Assembly: GCA_031769625.1 (NCBI GenBank)
Contig: JAUIMM010000687.1
Location: forward strand, 1 to 64,000
Length of the DNA: 64,000 bases
Direction of reading: 5' to 3'
Source of the DNA: Taudactylus pleione
Lineage: Eukaryota; Chordata; Amphibia; Anura; Myobatrachidae
Under the pieces are notes generated by a model. It saw only the letters and a list, made by a program, of their open reading frames with translations, searched no databases and was not told where the DNA came from. Made by a program: the position numbers and the translations under genes. Numbering within the stretch: the first letter of the stretch is position 1; each line of letters begins with the position of its first letter. Of the stretch, positions 31,602-43,960 are shown in pieces.

Positions 31602-34237
31602 GATGTAACAAAGTTGGAGTTTGTTCCCAAGCCTAGTGTTGGATGGGAGCCTGCAGACCCTTGTATTCTAAGGAGCCTTTTGGCGCCATGGATGTCAAAG
31701 ATGGGCTTCATGGTTCTGACTTGATGGGGAGAAATGAGGCTCATGTGCCCAGTGCATTTTTGCTGTTTCTTGAATGATTGGAGCACTCCCCTAGGTCACT
31801 TCAGGCCTAACGGCATGATGCTGTACTGCTGCAGCCAATAGGTTTTGCTTGGTACTGTGGAAAAATCTACCATGATCCAATACAGGGAAGCCTTAGTTCT
31901 AGACAGCGCTGTAGTGCATAACCACAACCTCAAGAACATCACGGGTCCTATATATATTTATATATATATTATTTTTTTTTTTATTATTATTGTTTTTTAC
32001 AGAAGCCATAGAAGTATGCTCCAATCACCCAGGAGAGTGTAAAAGCATGCTGTGCAAATAAGCACCATTTCTCTTTAACCCACAAAAGCCAAAGACCCAT
32101 CATCACAGAGCACCAGGGTACACCTTAGATTCAGGGTCTTCAGGCTCTCTTATGTCTCAAAGCTTGGGGGCTGCGCTTCTGATTTGGTACTTATCAGACA
32201 CAAGCAGCTACCTCACATAGAGAGACATTGATAATTGCTGATGAACACAATGGGTAGTTTAAATCATATACTATTACAATTAGGGAGAGCTATTTTTAAA
32301 TAAAAAATAAATACATGTATATATTTATTAGAATTTCCAGTACTTATCATATGCTAATTACCAGTAATTCAATGCTTAAATGTTAACTAAGCAGATAGAT
32401 AGCGCACACATTACTTCATTTATAAGCATAAAGTTTAGCTGCAAAGTATTTTGCATATATACAAATTATGTTGCAGCTGGTACATTTTAAGTGTAAATGA
32501 AGTAATATTTGCACTGTTTGCCCACTTAGTTGACTTTAAAAGATTAAATATATGATGCTTAGCATATGGTAAGTATTATAAATGTAAACACATATACATT
32601 GATTTATAATGGTATTTGATATAAAGTGGTTTATAAAAAGATTATTTATGCTTTGTTCTCAAGTATGGTCAGCTCATTGGGTCAGAGCTTGGGCTGGTAG
32701 TTAGAAACTGCAGCAGTAAATTAGGAGCATGGTATCTAGGAGACAGCACTGCAACTCCAAACCAAACAGCAGATGCACCCCTGTATTTGTGTCCTTTTCT
32801 CCGATATATGTTTTTTCATTTGGCCTGGTTCAATTTCCCCCCCATGCTTTCCTTCTCCTTTTTAATCTACACTTTAATTTCTTTGATTTAATGTTACCAA
32901 AAGAGAGCAGAGGATTTCAATGTCATTTAGAGCCTTGGAGTTATTACTTTTTTTTTCAATTCATCTCTATGTTATCAATTTAACATATGCAGACTTTTTT
33001 CCCTCCCTCCCTCTCTTTCTCTCTGGGTGCATGATTTGTGAATGCACTGCCTCCTGCAAGCCTCTGCCACATCCACAAACCAACTGGCAGCCTTTCTTTC
33101 TTCATGTCTTCTCTCGGCAGTTAATCAGACAGTCTAGAACCTTAATTGGAATGTTAACAGTGTTTACAGAATGTTCAGGAGTCTACGGAATATTCATACT
33201 GTCCACAGAATGTTCAGGAGTGGCTGCCATGCAGTCACCATGGCATTAGAATGTAAACAGTCAGCTAGCAGATTCTGCCACTATAACAACATTCTTCTAT
33301 GATGTCACAATCTACTGCTGCTTATAACCATTGCACTTCCTTGAAGAAGCCCACTTGAGGGAGACAAAGACCTCAAGATTCATCATATCACTGCTTGTTC
33401 TTGCAAATGGAGAAAATGAATGCCTCCAGCTGGTCCAAAGTCAAACAATGAGGAAAATTCAAGCATTACACACCTAAAATATATTTTCAAAATATGACAG
33501 AAATTATCTGAATAGTAAATGTGAACTACTCTAGCATATTTTGCCTCAATATAGAAATGTAACAAATATCCAAGTTGTTGGAAGTAATGGAGAGCAATTC
33601 ATGCCTCCAACAGTTGTATCCATGTTGTTGCCCCTGCAATGGTGCGAAAAAGTCAAAACCGGAGACCTGATAAACAATTTCCAAATGGCATTGCAGAAGT
33701 GTCATAGGGGTTGGATAATCATAACACAATAGAATATATTCATTATTTAATTAGCCAATCCTCCGCAAATACATCCACTTTACAGGGACTTTGACTTTAG
33801 TCCCAGAATTAGGCCTGAATAGAGGCAGATAAATGGAGACAAGACATGGAGGCACAATGCGACACCAAAAGATCAGTCCTCTTCTTATCAGTTGTTTAAT
33901 GAATCATATGAAGTGTTTATAAATGCAAAAGTGCAAACAGGTGAGTGCAGCAGCAGGTTGTATTGACATGTGATTGTAGAACAAGCACTGGGGGCATAGG
34001 CCTCATTTCTCCCCATCCCCTCAGAGCAAAATGGCCCCCATTGAGGGGAAAAAAATGAATCTTCAGGTCCCCCTTCACCGATACTAGTGGGACCCATGAG
34101 CACCCTTGATCCCTGGAGCCATTTTTTTTCAATAAATGGTCTCCTTAATTGTAATGGCATATGATTTATACTACCCCTAATGGTATTTGTGATTTCTGTT
34201 CCTTTCTTCCACATGTTACATGGCTACTTTTGTATGT
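31602..34237 (+). repeat. Satellite unit U9 (2636 bp), mosaic of both unit groups
   Basis: The left part has the short TA tract and GAAGTATG of U1-U8. The right part has GTTGTTG (near 33625) and CACAATG (near 33853), as in U11-U16. A private extra CCCT lies in the pyrimidine tract near 33005. It looks like a crossover or gene-conversion product at the boundary of the two groups. No gene seen. Confidence 0.95.
32341..32575. mobile_element. MITE-like palindrome in U9
   Basis: Same 235-bp foldback as in the other units. Confidence 0.7.
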
Positions 34238-34582
34238 GATGTAACAAAGTTGGAGTTTGTTCCCAAGCCTAGTGTTGGATGGGAGCCTGCAGACCCTTGT
34301 ATTCTAAGGAGCCTTTTGGCGCCATGGATGTCAAAGATGGGCTTCATGGTTCTGACTTGATGGGGAGAAATGAGGCTCATGTGCCCAGTGCATTTTTGCT
34401 GTTTCTTGAATGATTGGAGCACTCCCCTAGGTCACTTCAGGCCTAACGGCATGATGCTGTACTGCTGCAGCCAATAGGTTTTGCTTGGTACTGTGGAAAA
34501 ATCTTCCATGATCCAATACAGGGAAGCCTTAGTTCTAGACAGCGCTGTAGTGCATAACCACAACCTCAAGAACATCACGGGT

Positions 34583-34584
<2 letters not shown>

Positions 34585-34625
<41 letters not shown>

Positions 34626-34627
34626 TA
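34585..34627 (+). repeat. Expanded (TA)n microsatellite in U10
   Basis: A TA run of about 31 bp followed by TTTATATATATTA; U1-U9 have roughly 10 pure TA bases at this place. Confidence 0.9.
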
Positions 34628-34996
34628 TTTTTTTTTTTATTATTATTGTTTTTTACAGAAGCCATAGAAGGATGCTCCAATCACCCAGGAGAGTGTAAAA
34701 GCATGCTGTGCAAATAAGCACCATTTCTCTTTAACCCACAAAAGCCAAAGACCCATCATCACAGAGCACCAGGGTACACCTTAGATTCAGGGTCTTCAGG
34801 CTCTCTTATGTCTCAAAGCTTGGGGGCTGTGCTTCTGATTTGGTACTTATCAGACACAAGCAGCTACCTCACATAGAGAGACATTGATAATTGCTGATGA
34901 ACACAATGGGTAGTTTAAATCATATACTATTACAATTAGGGAGAGCTATTTTTAAATAAAAAATAAATACATGTATATATTTATTAGAATTTCCAG

Positions 34997-35231
34997 TACT
35001 TATCATATGCTAATTACCAGTAATTCAATGCTTAAATGTTAACTAAGCAGATAGATAGCGCACACATTACTTCATTTATAAGCATAAAGTTTAGCTGCAA
35101 AGTATTTTGCATATATACAAATTATGTTGCAGCTGGTACATTTTAAGTGTAAATGAAGTAATATTTGCACTGTTTGCCCACTTAGTTGACTTTAAAAGAT
35201 TAAATATATGATGCTTAGCATATGGTAAGTA
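34997..35231. mobile_element. MITE-like palindrome in U10
   Basis: Same 235-bp foldback as in the other units. Confidence 0.7.
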
Positions 35232-37234
35232 TTATAAATGTAAACACATATACATTGATTTATAATGGTATTTGATATAAAGTGGTTTATAAAAAGATTA
35301 TTTATGCTTTGTTCTCAAGTATGGTCAGCTCATTGGGTCAGAGCTTGGGCTGGTAGTTAGAAACTGCAGCAGTAAATTAGGAGCATGGTATCTAGGAGAC
35401 AGCACTGCAACTCCAAACCAAACAGCAGATGCACCCCTGTATTTGTGTCCTTTTCTCCGATATATGTTTTTTCATTTGGCCTGGTTCAATTTCCCCCCCA
35501 TGCTTTCCTTCTCCTTTTTAATCTACACTTTAATTTCTTTGATTTAATGTTACCAAAAGAGAGCAGAGGATTTCAATGTCATTTAGAGCCTTGGAGTTAT
35601 TACTTTTTTTTTCAATTCATCTCTATGTTATCAATTTAACATATGCAGACTTTTTTCCCTCCCTCTCTTTCTCTCTGGGTGCATGATTTGTGAATGCACT
35701 GCCTCCTGCAAGCCTCTGCCACATCCACAAACCAACTGGCAGCCTTTCTTTCTTCATGTCTTCTCTCGGCAGTTAATCAGACAGTCTAGAACCTTAATTG
35801 GAATGTTAACAGTGTTTACAGAATGTTCAGGAGTCTACGGAATATTCATACTGTCCACAGAATGTTCAGGAGTGGCTGCCATGCAGTCACCATGGCATTA
35901 GAATGTAAACAGTCAGCTAGCAGATTCTGCCACTATAACAACATTCTTCTATGATGTCACAATCTACTGCTGCTTATAACCATTGCACTTCCTTGAAGAA
36001 GCCCACTTGAGGGAGACAAAGACCTCAAGATTCATCATATCACTGCTTGTTCTTGCAAATGGAGAAAATGAATGCCTCCAGCTGGTCCAAAGTCAAACAA
36101 TGAGGAAAATTCAAGCATTACACACCTAAAATATATTTTCAAAATATGACAGAAATTATCTGAATAGTAAATGTGAACTACTCTAGCATATTTTGCCTCA
36201 ATATAGAAATGTAACAAATATCCAAGTTGTTGGAAGTAATGGAGAGCAATTCATGCCTCCAACAGTTGTATCCATGTGGTTGCCCCTGCAATGGTGCGAA
36301 AAAGTCAAAACCGGAGACCTGATAAACAATTTCCAAATGGCATTGCAGAAGTGTCATAGGGGTTGGATAATCATAACACAATAGAATATATTCATTATTT
36401 AATTAGCCAATCCTCCGCAAATACATCCACTTTACAGGGACTTTGACTTTAGTCCCAGAATTAGGCCTGAATAGAGGCAGATAAATGGAGACAAGACATG
36501 GAGGCACAATGCGACACCAAAAGATCAGTCCTCTTCTTATCAGTTGTTTAATGAATCATATGAAGTGTTTATAAATGCAAAAGTGCAAACAGGTGAGTGC
36601 AGCAGCAGGTTGTATTGACATGTGATTGTAGAACAAGCACTGGGGGCATAGGCCTCATTTCTCCCCATCCCCTCAGAGCAAAATGGCCCCCATTGAGGGG
36701 AAAAAAATGAATCTTCAGGTCCCCCTTCACCGATACTAGTGGGACCCATGAGCACCCTTGATCCCTGGAGCCATTTTTTTTCAATAAATGGTCTCCTTAA
36801 TTGTAATGGCATATGATTTATACTACCCCTAATGGTATTTGTGATTTCTGTTCCTTTCTTCCACATGTTACATGGCTACTTTTGTATGTGATGTAACAAA
36901 GTTGGAGTTTGTTCCCAAGCCTAGTGTTGGATGGGAGCCTGCAGACCCTTGTATTCTAAGGAGCCTTTTGGCGCCATGGATGTCAAAGATGGGCTTCATG
37001 GTTCTGACTTGATGGGGAGAAATGAGGCTCATGTGCCCAGTGCATTTTTGCTGTTTCTTGAATGATTGGAGCACTCCCCTAGGTCACTTCAGGCCTAACG
37101 GCATGATGCTGTACTGCTGCAGCCAATAGGTTTTGCTTGGTACTGTGGAAAAATCTACCATGATCCAATACAGGGAAGCCTTAGTTCTAGACAGCGCTGT
37201 AGTGCATAACCACAACCTCAAGAACATCACGGGT

Positions 37235-37236
<2 letters not shown>

Positions 37237-37284
<48 letters not shown>

Positions 37285-37297
37285 TTTATATATATTA
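37237..37297 (+). repeat. Expanded (TA)n microsatellite in U11
   Basis: About 22 pure TA repeats to 37280, then AATATTTATATATATTA. The AAT interruption is private to this unit. Confidence 0.9.
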
Positions 37298-37666
37298 TTT
37301 TTTTTTTTATTATTATTGTTTTTTACAGAAGCCATAGAAGGATGCTCCAATCACCCAGGAGAGTGTAAAAGCATGCTGTGCAAATAAGCACCATTTCTCT
37401 TTAACCCACAAAAGCCAAAGACCCATCATCACAGAGCACCAGGGTACACCTTAGATTCAGGGTCTTCAGGCTCTCTTATGTCTCAAAGCTTGGGGGCTGC
37501 GCTTCTGATTTGGTACTTATCAGACACAAGCAGCTACCTCACATAGAGAGACATTGATAATTGCTGATGAACACAATGGGTAGTTTAAATCATATACTAT
37601 TACAATTAGGGAGAGCTATTTTTAAATAAAAAATAAATACATGTATATATTTATTAGAATTTCCAG

Positions 37667-37901
37667 TACTTATCATATGCTAATTACCAGTAATTCAATG
37701 CTTAAATGTTAACTAAGCAGATAGATAGCGCACACATTACTTCATTTATAAGCATAAAGTTTAGCTGCAAAGTATTTTGCATATATACAAATTATGTTGC
37801 AGCTGGTACATTTTAAGTGTAAATGAAGTAATATTTGCACTGTTTGCCCACTTAGTTGACTTTAAAAGATTAAATATATGATGCTTAGCATATGGTAAGT
37901 A
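37667..37901. mobile_element. MITE-like palindrome in U11
   Basis: Same 235-bp foldback as in the other units. Confidence 0.7.
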
Positions 37902-39904
37902 TTATAAATGTAAACACATATACATTGATTTATAATGGTATTTGATATAAAGTGGTTTATAAAAAGATTATTTATGCTTTGTTCTCAAGTATGGTCAGCT
38001 CATTGGGTCAGAGCTTGGGCTGGTAGTTAGAAACTGCAGCAGTAAATTAGGAGCATGGTATCTAGGAGACAGCACTGCAACTCCAAACCAAACAGCAGAT
38101 GCACCCCTGTATTTGTGTCCTTTTCTCCGATATATGTTTTTTCATTTGGCCTGGTTCAATTTCCCCCCCATGCTTTCCTTCTCCTTTTTAATCTACACTT
38201 TAATTTCTTTGATTTAATGTTACCAAAAGAGAGCAGAGGATTTCAATGTCATTTAGAGCCTTGGAGTTATTACTTTTTTTTTCAATTCATCTCTATGTTA
38301 TCAATTTAACATATGCAGACTTTTTTCCCTCCCTCTCTTTCTCTCTGGGTGCATGATTTGTGAATGCACTGCCTCCTGCAAGCCTCTGCCACATCCACAA
38401 ACCAACTGGCAGCCTTTCTTTCTTCATGTCTTCTCTCGGCAGTTAATCAGACAGTCTAGAACCTTAATTGGAATGTTAACAGTGTTTACAGAATGTTCAG
38501 GAGTCTACGGAATATTCATACTGTCCACAGAATGTTCAGGAGTGGCTGCCATGCAGTCACCATGGCATTAGAATGTAAACAGTCAGCTAGCAGATTCTGC
38601 CACTATAACAACATTCTTCTATGATGTCACAATCTACTGCTGCTTATAACCATTGCACTTCCTTGAAGAAGCCCACTTGAGGGAGACAAAGACCTCAAGA
38701 TTCATCATATCACTGCTTGTTCTTGCAAATGGAGAAAATGAATGCCTCCAGCTGGTCCAAAGTCAAACAATGAGGAAAATTCAAGCATTACACACCTAAA
38801 ATATATTTTCAAAATATGACAGAAATTATCTGAATAGTAAATGTGAACTACTCTAGCATATTTTGCCTCAATATAGAAATGTAACAAATATCCAAGTTGT
38901 TGGAAGTAATGGAGAGCAATTCATGCCTCCAACAGTTGTATCCATGTTGTTGCCCCTGCAATGGTGCGAAAAAGTCAAAACCGGAGACCTGATAAACAAT
39001 TTCCAAATGGCATTGCAGAAGTGTCATAGGGGTTGGATAATCATAACACAATAGAATATATTCATTATTTAATTAGCCAATCCTCCGCAAATACATCCAC
39101 TTTACAGGGACTTTGACTTTAGTCCCAGAATTAGGCCTGAATAGAGGCAGATAAATGGAGACAAGACATGGAGGCACAATGCGACACCAAAAGATCAGTC
39201 CTCTTCTTATCAGTTGTTTAATGAATCATATGAAGTGTTTATAAATGCAAAAGTGCAAACAGGTGAGTGCAGCAGCAGGTTGTATTGACATGTGATTGTA
39301 GAACAAGCACTGGGGGCATAGGCCTCATTTCTCCCCATCCCCTCAGAGCAAAATGGCCCCCATTGAGGGGAAAAAAATGAATCTTCAGGTCCCCCTTCAC
39401 CGATACTAGTGGGACCCATGAGCACCCTTGATCCCTGGAGCCATTTTTTTTCAATAAATGGTCTCCTTAATTGTAATGGCATATGATTTATACTACCCCT
39501 AATGGTATTTGTGATTTCTGTTCCTTTCTTCCACATGTTACATGGCTACTTTTGTATGTGATGTAACAAAGTTGGAGTTTGTTCCCAAGCCTAGTGTTGG
39601 ATGGGAGCCTGCAGACCCTTGTATTCTAAGGAGCCTTTTGGCGCCATGGATGTCAAAGATGGGCTTCATGGTTCTGACTTGATGGGGAGAAATGAGGCTC
39701 ATGTGCCCAGTGCATTTTTGCTGTTTCTTGAATGATTGGAGCACTCCCCTAGGTCACTTCAGGCCTAACGGCATGATGCTGTACTGCTGCAGCCAATAGG
39801 TTTTGCTTGGTACTGTGGAAAAATCTACCATGATCCAATACAGGGAAGCCTTAGTTCTAGACAGCGCTGTAGTGCATAACCACAACCTCAAGAACATCAC
39901 GGGT

Positions 39905-39906
<2 letters not shown>

Positions 39907-39959
<53 letters not shown>

Positions 39960-39960
39960 T
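39907..39960 (+). repeat. Expanded (TA)n microsatellite in U12
   Basis: About 21 TA repeats, then TTTATATATATTA. Confidence 0.9.
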
Positions 39961-40330
39961 ATTTTTTTTTTTATTATTATTGTTTTTTACAGAAGCCATA
40001 GAAGGATGCTCCAATCACCCAGGAGAGTGTAAAAGCATGCTGTGCAAATAAGCACCATTTCTCTTTAACCCACAAAAGCCAAAGACCCATCATCACAGAG
40101 CACCAGGGTACACCTTAGATTCAGGGTCTTCAGGCTCTCTTATGTCTCAAAGCTTGGGGGCTGCGCTTCTGATTTGGTACTTATCAGACACAAGCAGCTA
40201 CCTCACATAGAGAGACATTGATAATTGCTGATGAACACAATGGGTAGTTTAAATCATATACTATTACAATTAGGGAGAGCTATTTTTAAATAAAAAATAA
40301 ATACATGTATATATTTATTAGAATTTCCAG

Positions 40331-40565
40331 TACTTATCATATGCTAATTACCAGTAATTCAATGCTTAAATGTTAACTAAGCAGATAGATAGCGCACACA
40401 TTACTTCATTTATAAGCATAAAGTTTAGCTGCAAAGTATTTTGCATATATACAAATTATGTTGCAGCTGGTACATTTTAAGTGTAAATGAAGTAATATTT
40501 GCACTGTTTGCCCACTTAGTTGACTTTAAAAGATTAAATATATGATGCTTAGCATATGGTAAGTA
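40331..40565. mobile_element. MITE-like palindrome in U12
   Basis: Same 235-bp foldback as in the other units. Confidence 0.7.
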
Positions 40566-42223
40566 TTATAAATGTAAACACATATACATTGATTTATAAT
40601 GGTATTTGATATAAAGTGGTTTATAAAAAGATTATTTATGCTTTGTTCTCAAGTATGGTCAGCTCATTGGGTCAGAGCTTGGGCTGGTAGTTAGAAACTG
40701 CAGCAGTAAATTAGGAGCATGGTATCTAGGAGACAGCACTGCAACTCCAAACCAAACAGCAGATGCACCCCTGTATTTGTGTCCTTTTCTCCGATATATG
40801 TTTTTTCATTTGGCCTGGTTCAATTTCCCCCCCATGCTTTCCTTCTCCTTTTTAATCTACACTTTAATTTCTTTGATTTAATGTTACCAAAAGAGAGCAG
40901 AGGATTTCAATGTCATTTAGAGCCTTGGAGTTATTACTTTTTTTTTCAATTCATCTCTATGTTATCAATTTAACATATGCAGACTTTTTTCCCTCCCTCT
41001 CTTTCTCTCTGGGTGCATGATTTGTGAATGCACTGCCTCCTGCAAGCCTCTGCCACATCCACAAACCAACTGGCAGCCTTTCTTTCTTCATGTCTTCTCT
41101 CGGCAGTTAATCAGACAGTCTAGAACCTTAATTGGAATGTTAACAGTGTTTACAGAATGTTCAGGAGTCTACGGAATATTCATACTGTCCACAGAATGTT
41201 CAGGAGTGGCTGCCATGCAGTCACCATGGCATTAGAATGTAAACAGTCAGCTAGCAGATTCTGCCACTATAACAACATTCTTCTATGATGTCACAATCTA
41301 CTGCTGCTTATAACCATTGCACTTCCTTGAAGAAGCCCACTTGAGGGAGACAAAGACCTCAAGATTCATCATATCACTGCTTGTTCTTGCAAATGGAGAA
41401 AATGAATGCCTCCAGCTGGTCCAAAGTCAAACAATGAGGAAAATTCAAGCATTACACACCTAAAATATATTTTCAAAATATGACAGAAATTATCTGAATA
41501 GTAAATGTGAACTACTCTAGCATATTTTGCCTCAATATAGAAATGTAACAAATATCCAAGTTGTTGGAAGTAATGGAGAGCAATTCATGCCTCCAACAGT
41601 TGTATCCATGTTGTTGCCCCTGCAATGGTGCGAAAAAGTCAAAACCGGAGACCTGATAAACAATTTCCAAATGGCATTGCAGAAGTGTCATAGGGGTTGG
41701 ATAATCATAACACAATAGAATATATTCATTATTTAATTAGCCAATCCTCCGCAAATACATCCACTTTACAGGGACTTTGACTTTAGTCCCAGAATTAGGC
41801 CTGAATAGAGGCAGATAAATGGAGACAAGACATGGAGGCACAATGCGACACCAAAAGATCAGTCCTCTTCTTATCAGTTGTTTAATGAATCATATGAAGT
41901 GTTTATAAATGCAAAAGTGCAAACAGGTGAGTGCAGCAGCAGGTTGTATTGACATGTGATTGTAGAACAAGCACTGGGGGCATAGGCCTCATTTCTCCCC
42001 ATCCCCTCAGAGCAAAATGGCCCCCATTGAGGGGAAAAAAATGAATCTTCAGGTCCCCCTTCACCGATACTAGTGGGACCCATGAGCACCCTTGATCCCT
42101 GGAGCCATTTTTTTTCAATAAATGGTCTCCTTAATTGTAATGGCATATGATTTATACTACCCCTAATGGTATTTGTGATTTCTGTTCCTTTCTTCCACAT
42201 GTTACATGGCTACTTTTGTATGT

Positions 42224-42385
42224 CATGTAGCAGGATGTGATCCTCGGCCATTTTGGCTAGGACCAGGTGTGGTGTAATTGCTGCATCTGGTCTGGTTGGA
42301 AGGAATCAGGGTCTCCTTGCTAGGGGATCCTGGGACGTTGATTTGTGATTGCCTACTGCTGTTTGGAGTCCTTGAGGCTGCCAGG
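42224..42385 (+). promoter_or_regulatory. LINE 5' UTR with U2 snRNA-like head (copy 3)
   Basis: Identical in design to copy 2; the U2-like segment is at 42243-42274. It starts CATGTAGCAGG directly after satellite TATGT. Confidence 0.6.
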
Positions 42386-43903
42386 ATGTCTGGATTGAAG
42401 AATACCATTCGCTTTAAATATGCTGAGGAGGTTACTGGTCAAAGAAGAACCCTGCGTACTTTATGGGACAGAATTTTGGTTGGTCTGGCTGGGGTAAGTA
42501 AGGAGGAGATTTACTGTATTCAAGAGTTTCCTTCAACTGGGATTTATGATGTGACTTTTTGCCATCCTGAGAACTGCCTGAATGCATTTGAGAGGGTTAA
42601 AACCTTTGCAAAAGACCCTTTATTACATGGAATTGAGGTGTTGCCTTTATTTATGGGAGCAGAGAGGCCATTAACGGTGCACATGTACAACCCCTTTGTG
42701 GAGCCAGACATTATTAGAGCTTTTCTGTCCAGGTATTGCTCTTCAGTTCGTGGAGGAATTCGCCTAGAAAATTATGTCGGCATATTTAACGGCAAGACTA
42801 AATTTTGGGTACGCTTGAGACTGGATCCCAGTGGCATTGGTGGAGTTATGCACCCTCCTGGGAACTTTAATATTGGAGGAGCTAGAGGGTACTTGTTTTA
42901 TCCTGACCAGCCTTTTTTTTGCAGGAGTTGCTTTAAGTATGGCCATACTAAGGAAAATTGCAGTGTGGGAAAATGTTGCAGAAACTGTGGTTTGCCTGGG
43001 CATGAAGCTGCAGAATGTCCTCAGGCACGAAAGTGTGACATATGTGGGGATACTGGTCATGTTATGAGGAGCTGCCCTAAAGGGCCTGAGGAAATGGCTA
43101 AGGATACGAGAAGGCTGCATGAACAGCTTAATGTACCATCACATTCTGGGAGTGGAATAGTTAACAGGAGTGAGAGTAATGCTGAAACACCTGCTGTTAA
43201 TGAGGCTGAGCTGCTGGAACAGGAGAGGCAGTTTAAGTTTAAAGTGGAGATGGTGGAAAGATATGGGTTTAAGACTGTGTGGGAGGCTGAGAAAGGCAAT
43301 GTGCCTGCTTCAGTTGTTGGACAAGTTGTCTCCCCTGTTTCACAAGTCAGTTCCTCCCCTCCTGCTTTGAGTGGCACTGCTAACATAGCAGAGTTTCCAG
43401 ACACCTCAGCAAGTCCTTCTGATAGCAATGCTACAGCATCCTTGCAATGTCATTGGAGTGAATCCGAATCTGATTTTGACACCGTGTCTGGTTGTGGAAG
43501 TAGTCCTGCAACTGTTAGGAGTTCAGACGATCTGGATGGTTTTACCTCTGTAAATAGGAATCGTGGAGTAGCGACTGGTAGCGCTTTAAAGCGCCCACGG
43601 CTGGATGTGAAGGTTGCAGTAACTACAAGTAATCGTTTTGAAGGCCTGCCAGTAGAAGAGGGTGATATGGAGGTAGCCAGCCAGGAGGTGGTGGTGATGG
43701 CTGGTCAGCCTGTCTCAGATACTGGCATGCAGTCTGCTGGGTGTTTGCCTGGCACAGTTGATGCTACAGTCCCTATGGAAGCTATTGATCAGCCTGCTCA
43801 GTGTATTCAGACTGAGGGTGGTGTGCAGGGGGATTCGCCTGCTCAGCCTTTTTTGAGCACTGGTGATGTTGAATCCTTTATTGATGTATGTAGTGGGAAA
43901 TGA
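42386..43903 (+). CDS. LINE ORF1 protein, copy 3 (complete, 505 aa)
   Basis: The protein sequence is the same as in copy 2: RRM-like N-terminus, three CCHC knuckles (residues 179-192, 198-211, 217-230) and a disordered C-terminal half with KRPRLD at 402. ATG 42386 is used as the start because the open frame upstream has no ATG. The U2-like 5' UTR lies just before it and ORF2 begins 57 nt after its stop. No disabling change is seen. Confidence 0.92.
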   Translation: MSGLKNTIRFKYAEEVTGQRRTLRTLWDRILVGLAGVSKEEIYCIQEFPSTGIYDVTFCHPENCLNAFERVKTFAKDPLLHGIEVLPLFMGAERPLTVHMYNPFVEPDIIRAFLSRYCSSVRGGIRLENYVGIFNGKTKFWVRLRLDPSGIGGVMHPPGNFNIGGARGYLFYPDQPFFCRSCFKYGHTKENCSVGKCCRNCGLPGHEAAECPQARKCDICGDTGHVMRSCPKGPEEMAKDTRRLHEQLNVPSHSGSGIVNRSESNAETPAVNEAELLEQERQFKFKVEMVERYGFKTVWEAEKGNVPASVVGQVVSPVSQVSSSPPALSGTANIAEFPDTSASPSDSNATASLQCHWSESESDFDTVSGCGSSPATVRSSDDLDGFTSVNRNRGVATGSALKRPRLDVKVAVTTSNRFEGLPVEEGDMEVASQEVVVMAGQPVSDTGMQSAGCLPGTVDATVPMEAIDQPAQCIQTEGGVQGDSPAQPFLSTGDVESFIDVCSGK

Positions 43904-43960
43904 ATGTTGGCAATGTAGTCATGATGTAATGTGCTGCTTTCTTATAATTTGCCTGGCGCG

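Larger units (their letters stand above)
34238..36889 (+). repeat. Satellite unit U10 (2652 bp), first with expanded (TA)n
   Basis: Has the long TA tract and GAAGGATG of the right group but GTGGTTG (near 36276) of the left group, so it is also mosaic. Private ATCTTCCATG near 34501 and GCTGTGCTTC near 34827. No gene seen. Confidence 0.95.
36890..39559 (+). repeat. Satellite unit U11 (2670 bp)
   Basis: Right-group unit: expanded TA tract, GAAGGATG, GTTGTTG, CACAATG. No gene seen. Confidence 0.95.
39560..42223 (+). repeat. Satellite unit U12 (2664 bp), followed by LINE copy 3
   Basis: Right-group unit. It ends TTTTGTATGT, directly joined to the LINE 5' end at 42224. No gene seen. Confidence 0.95.
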
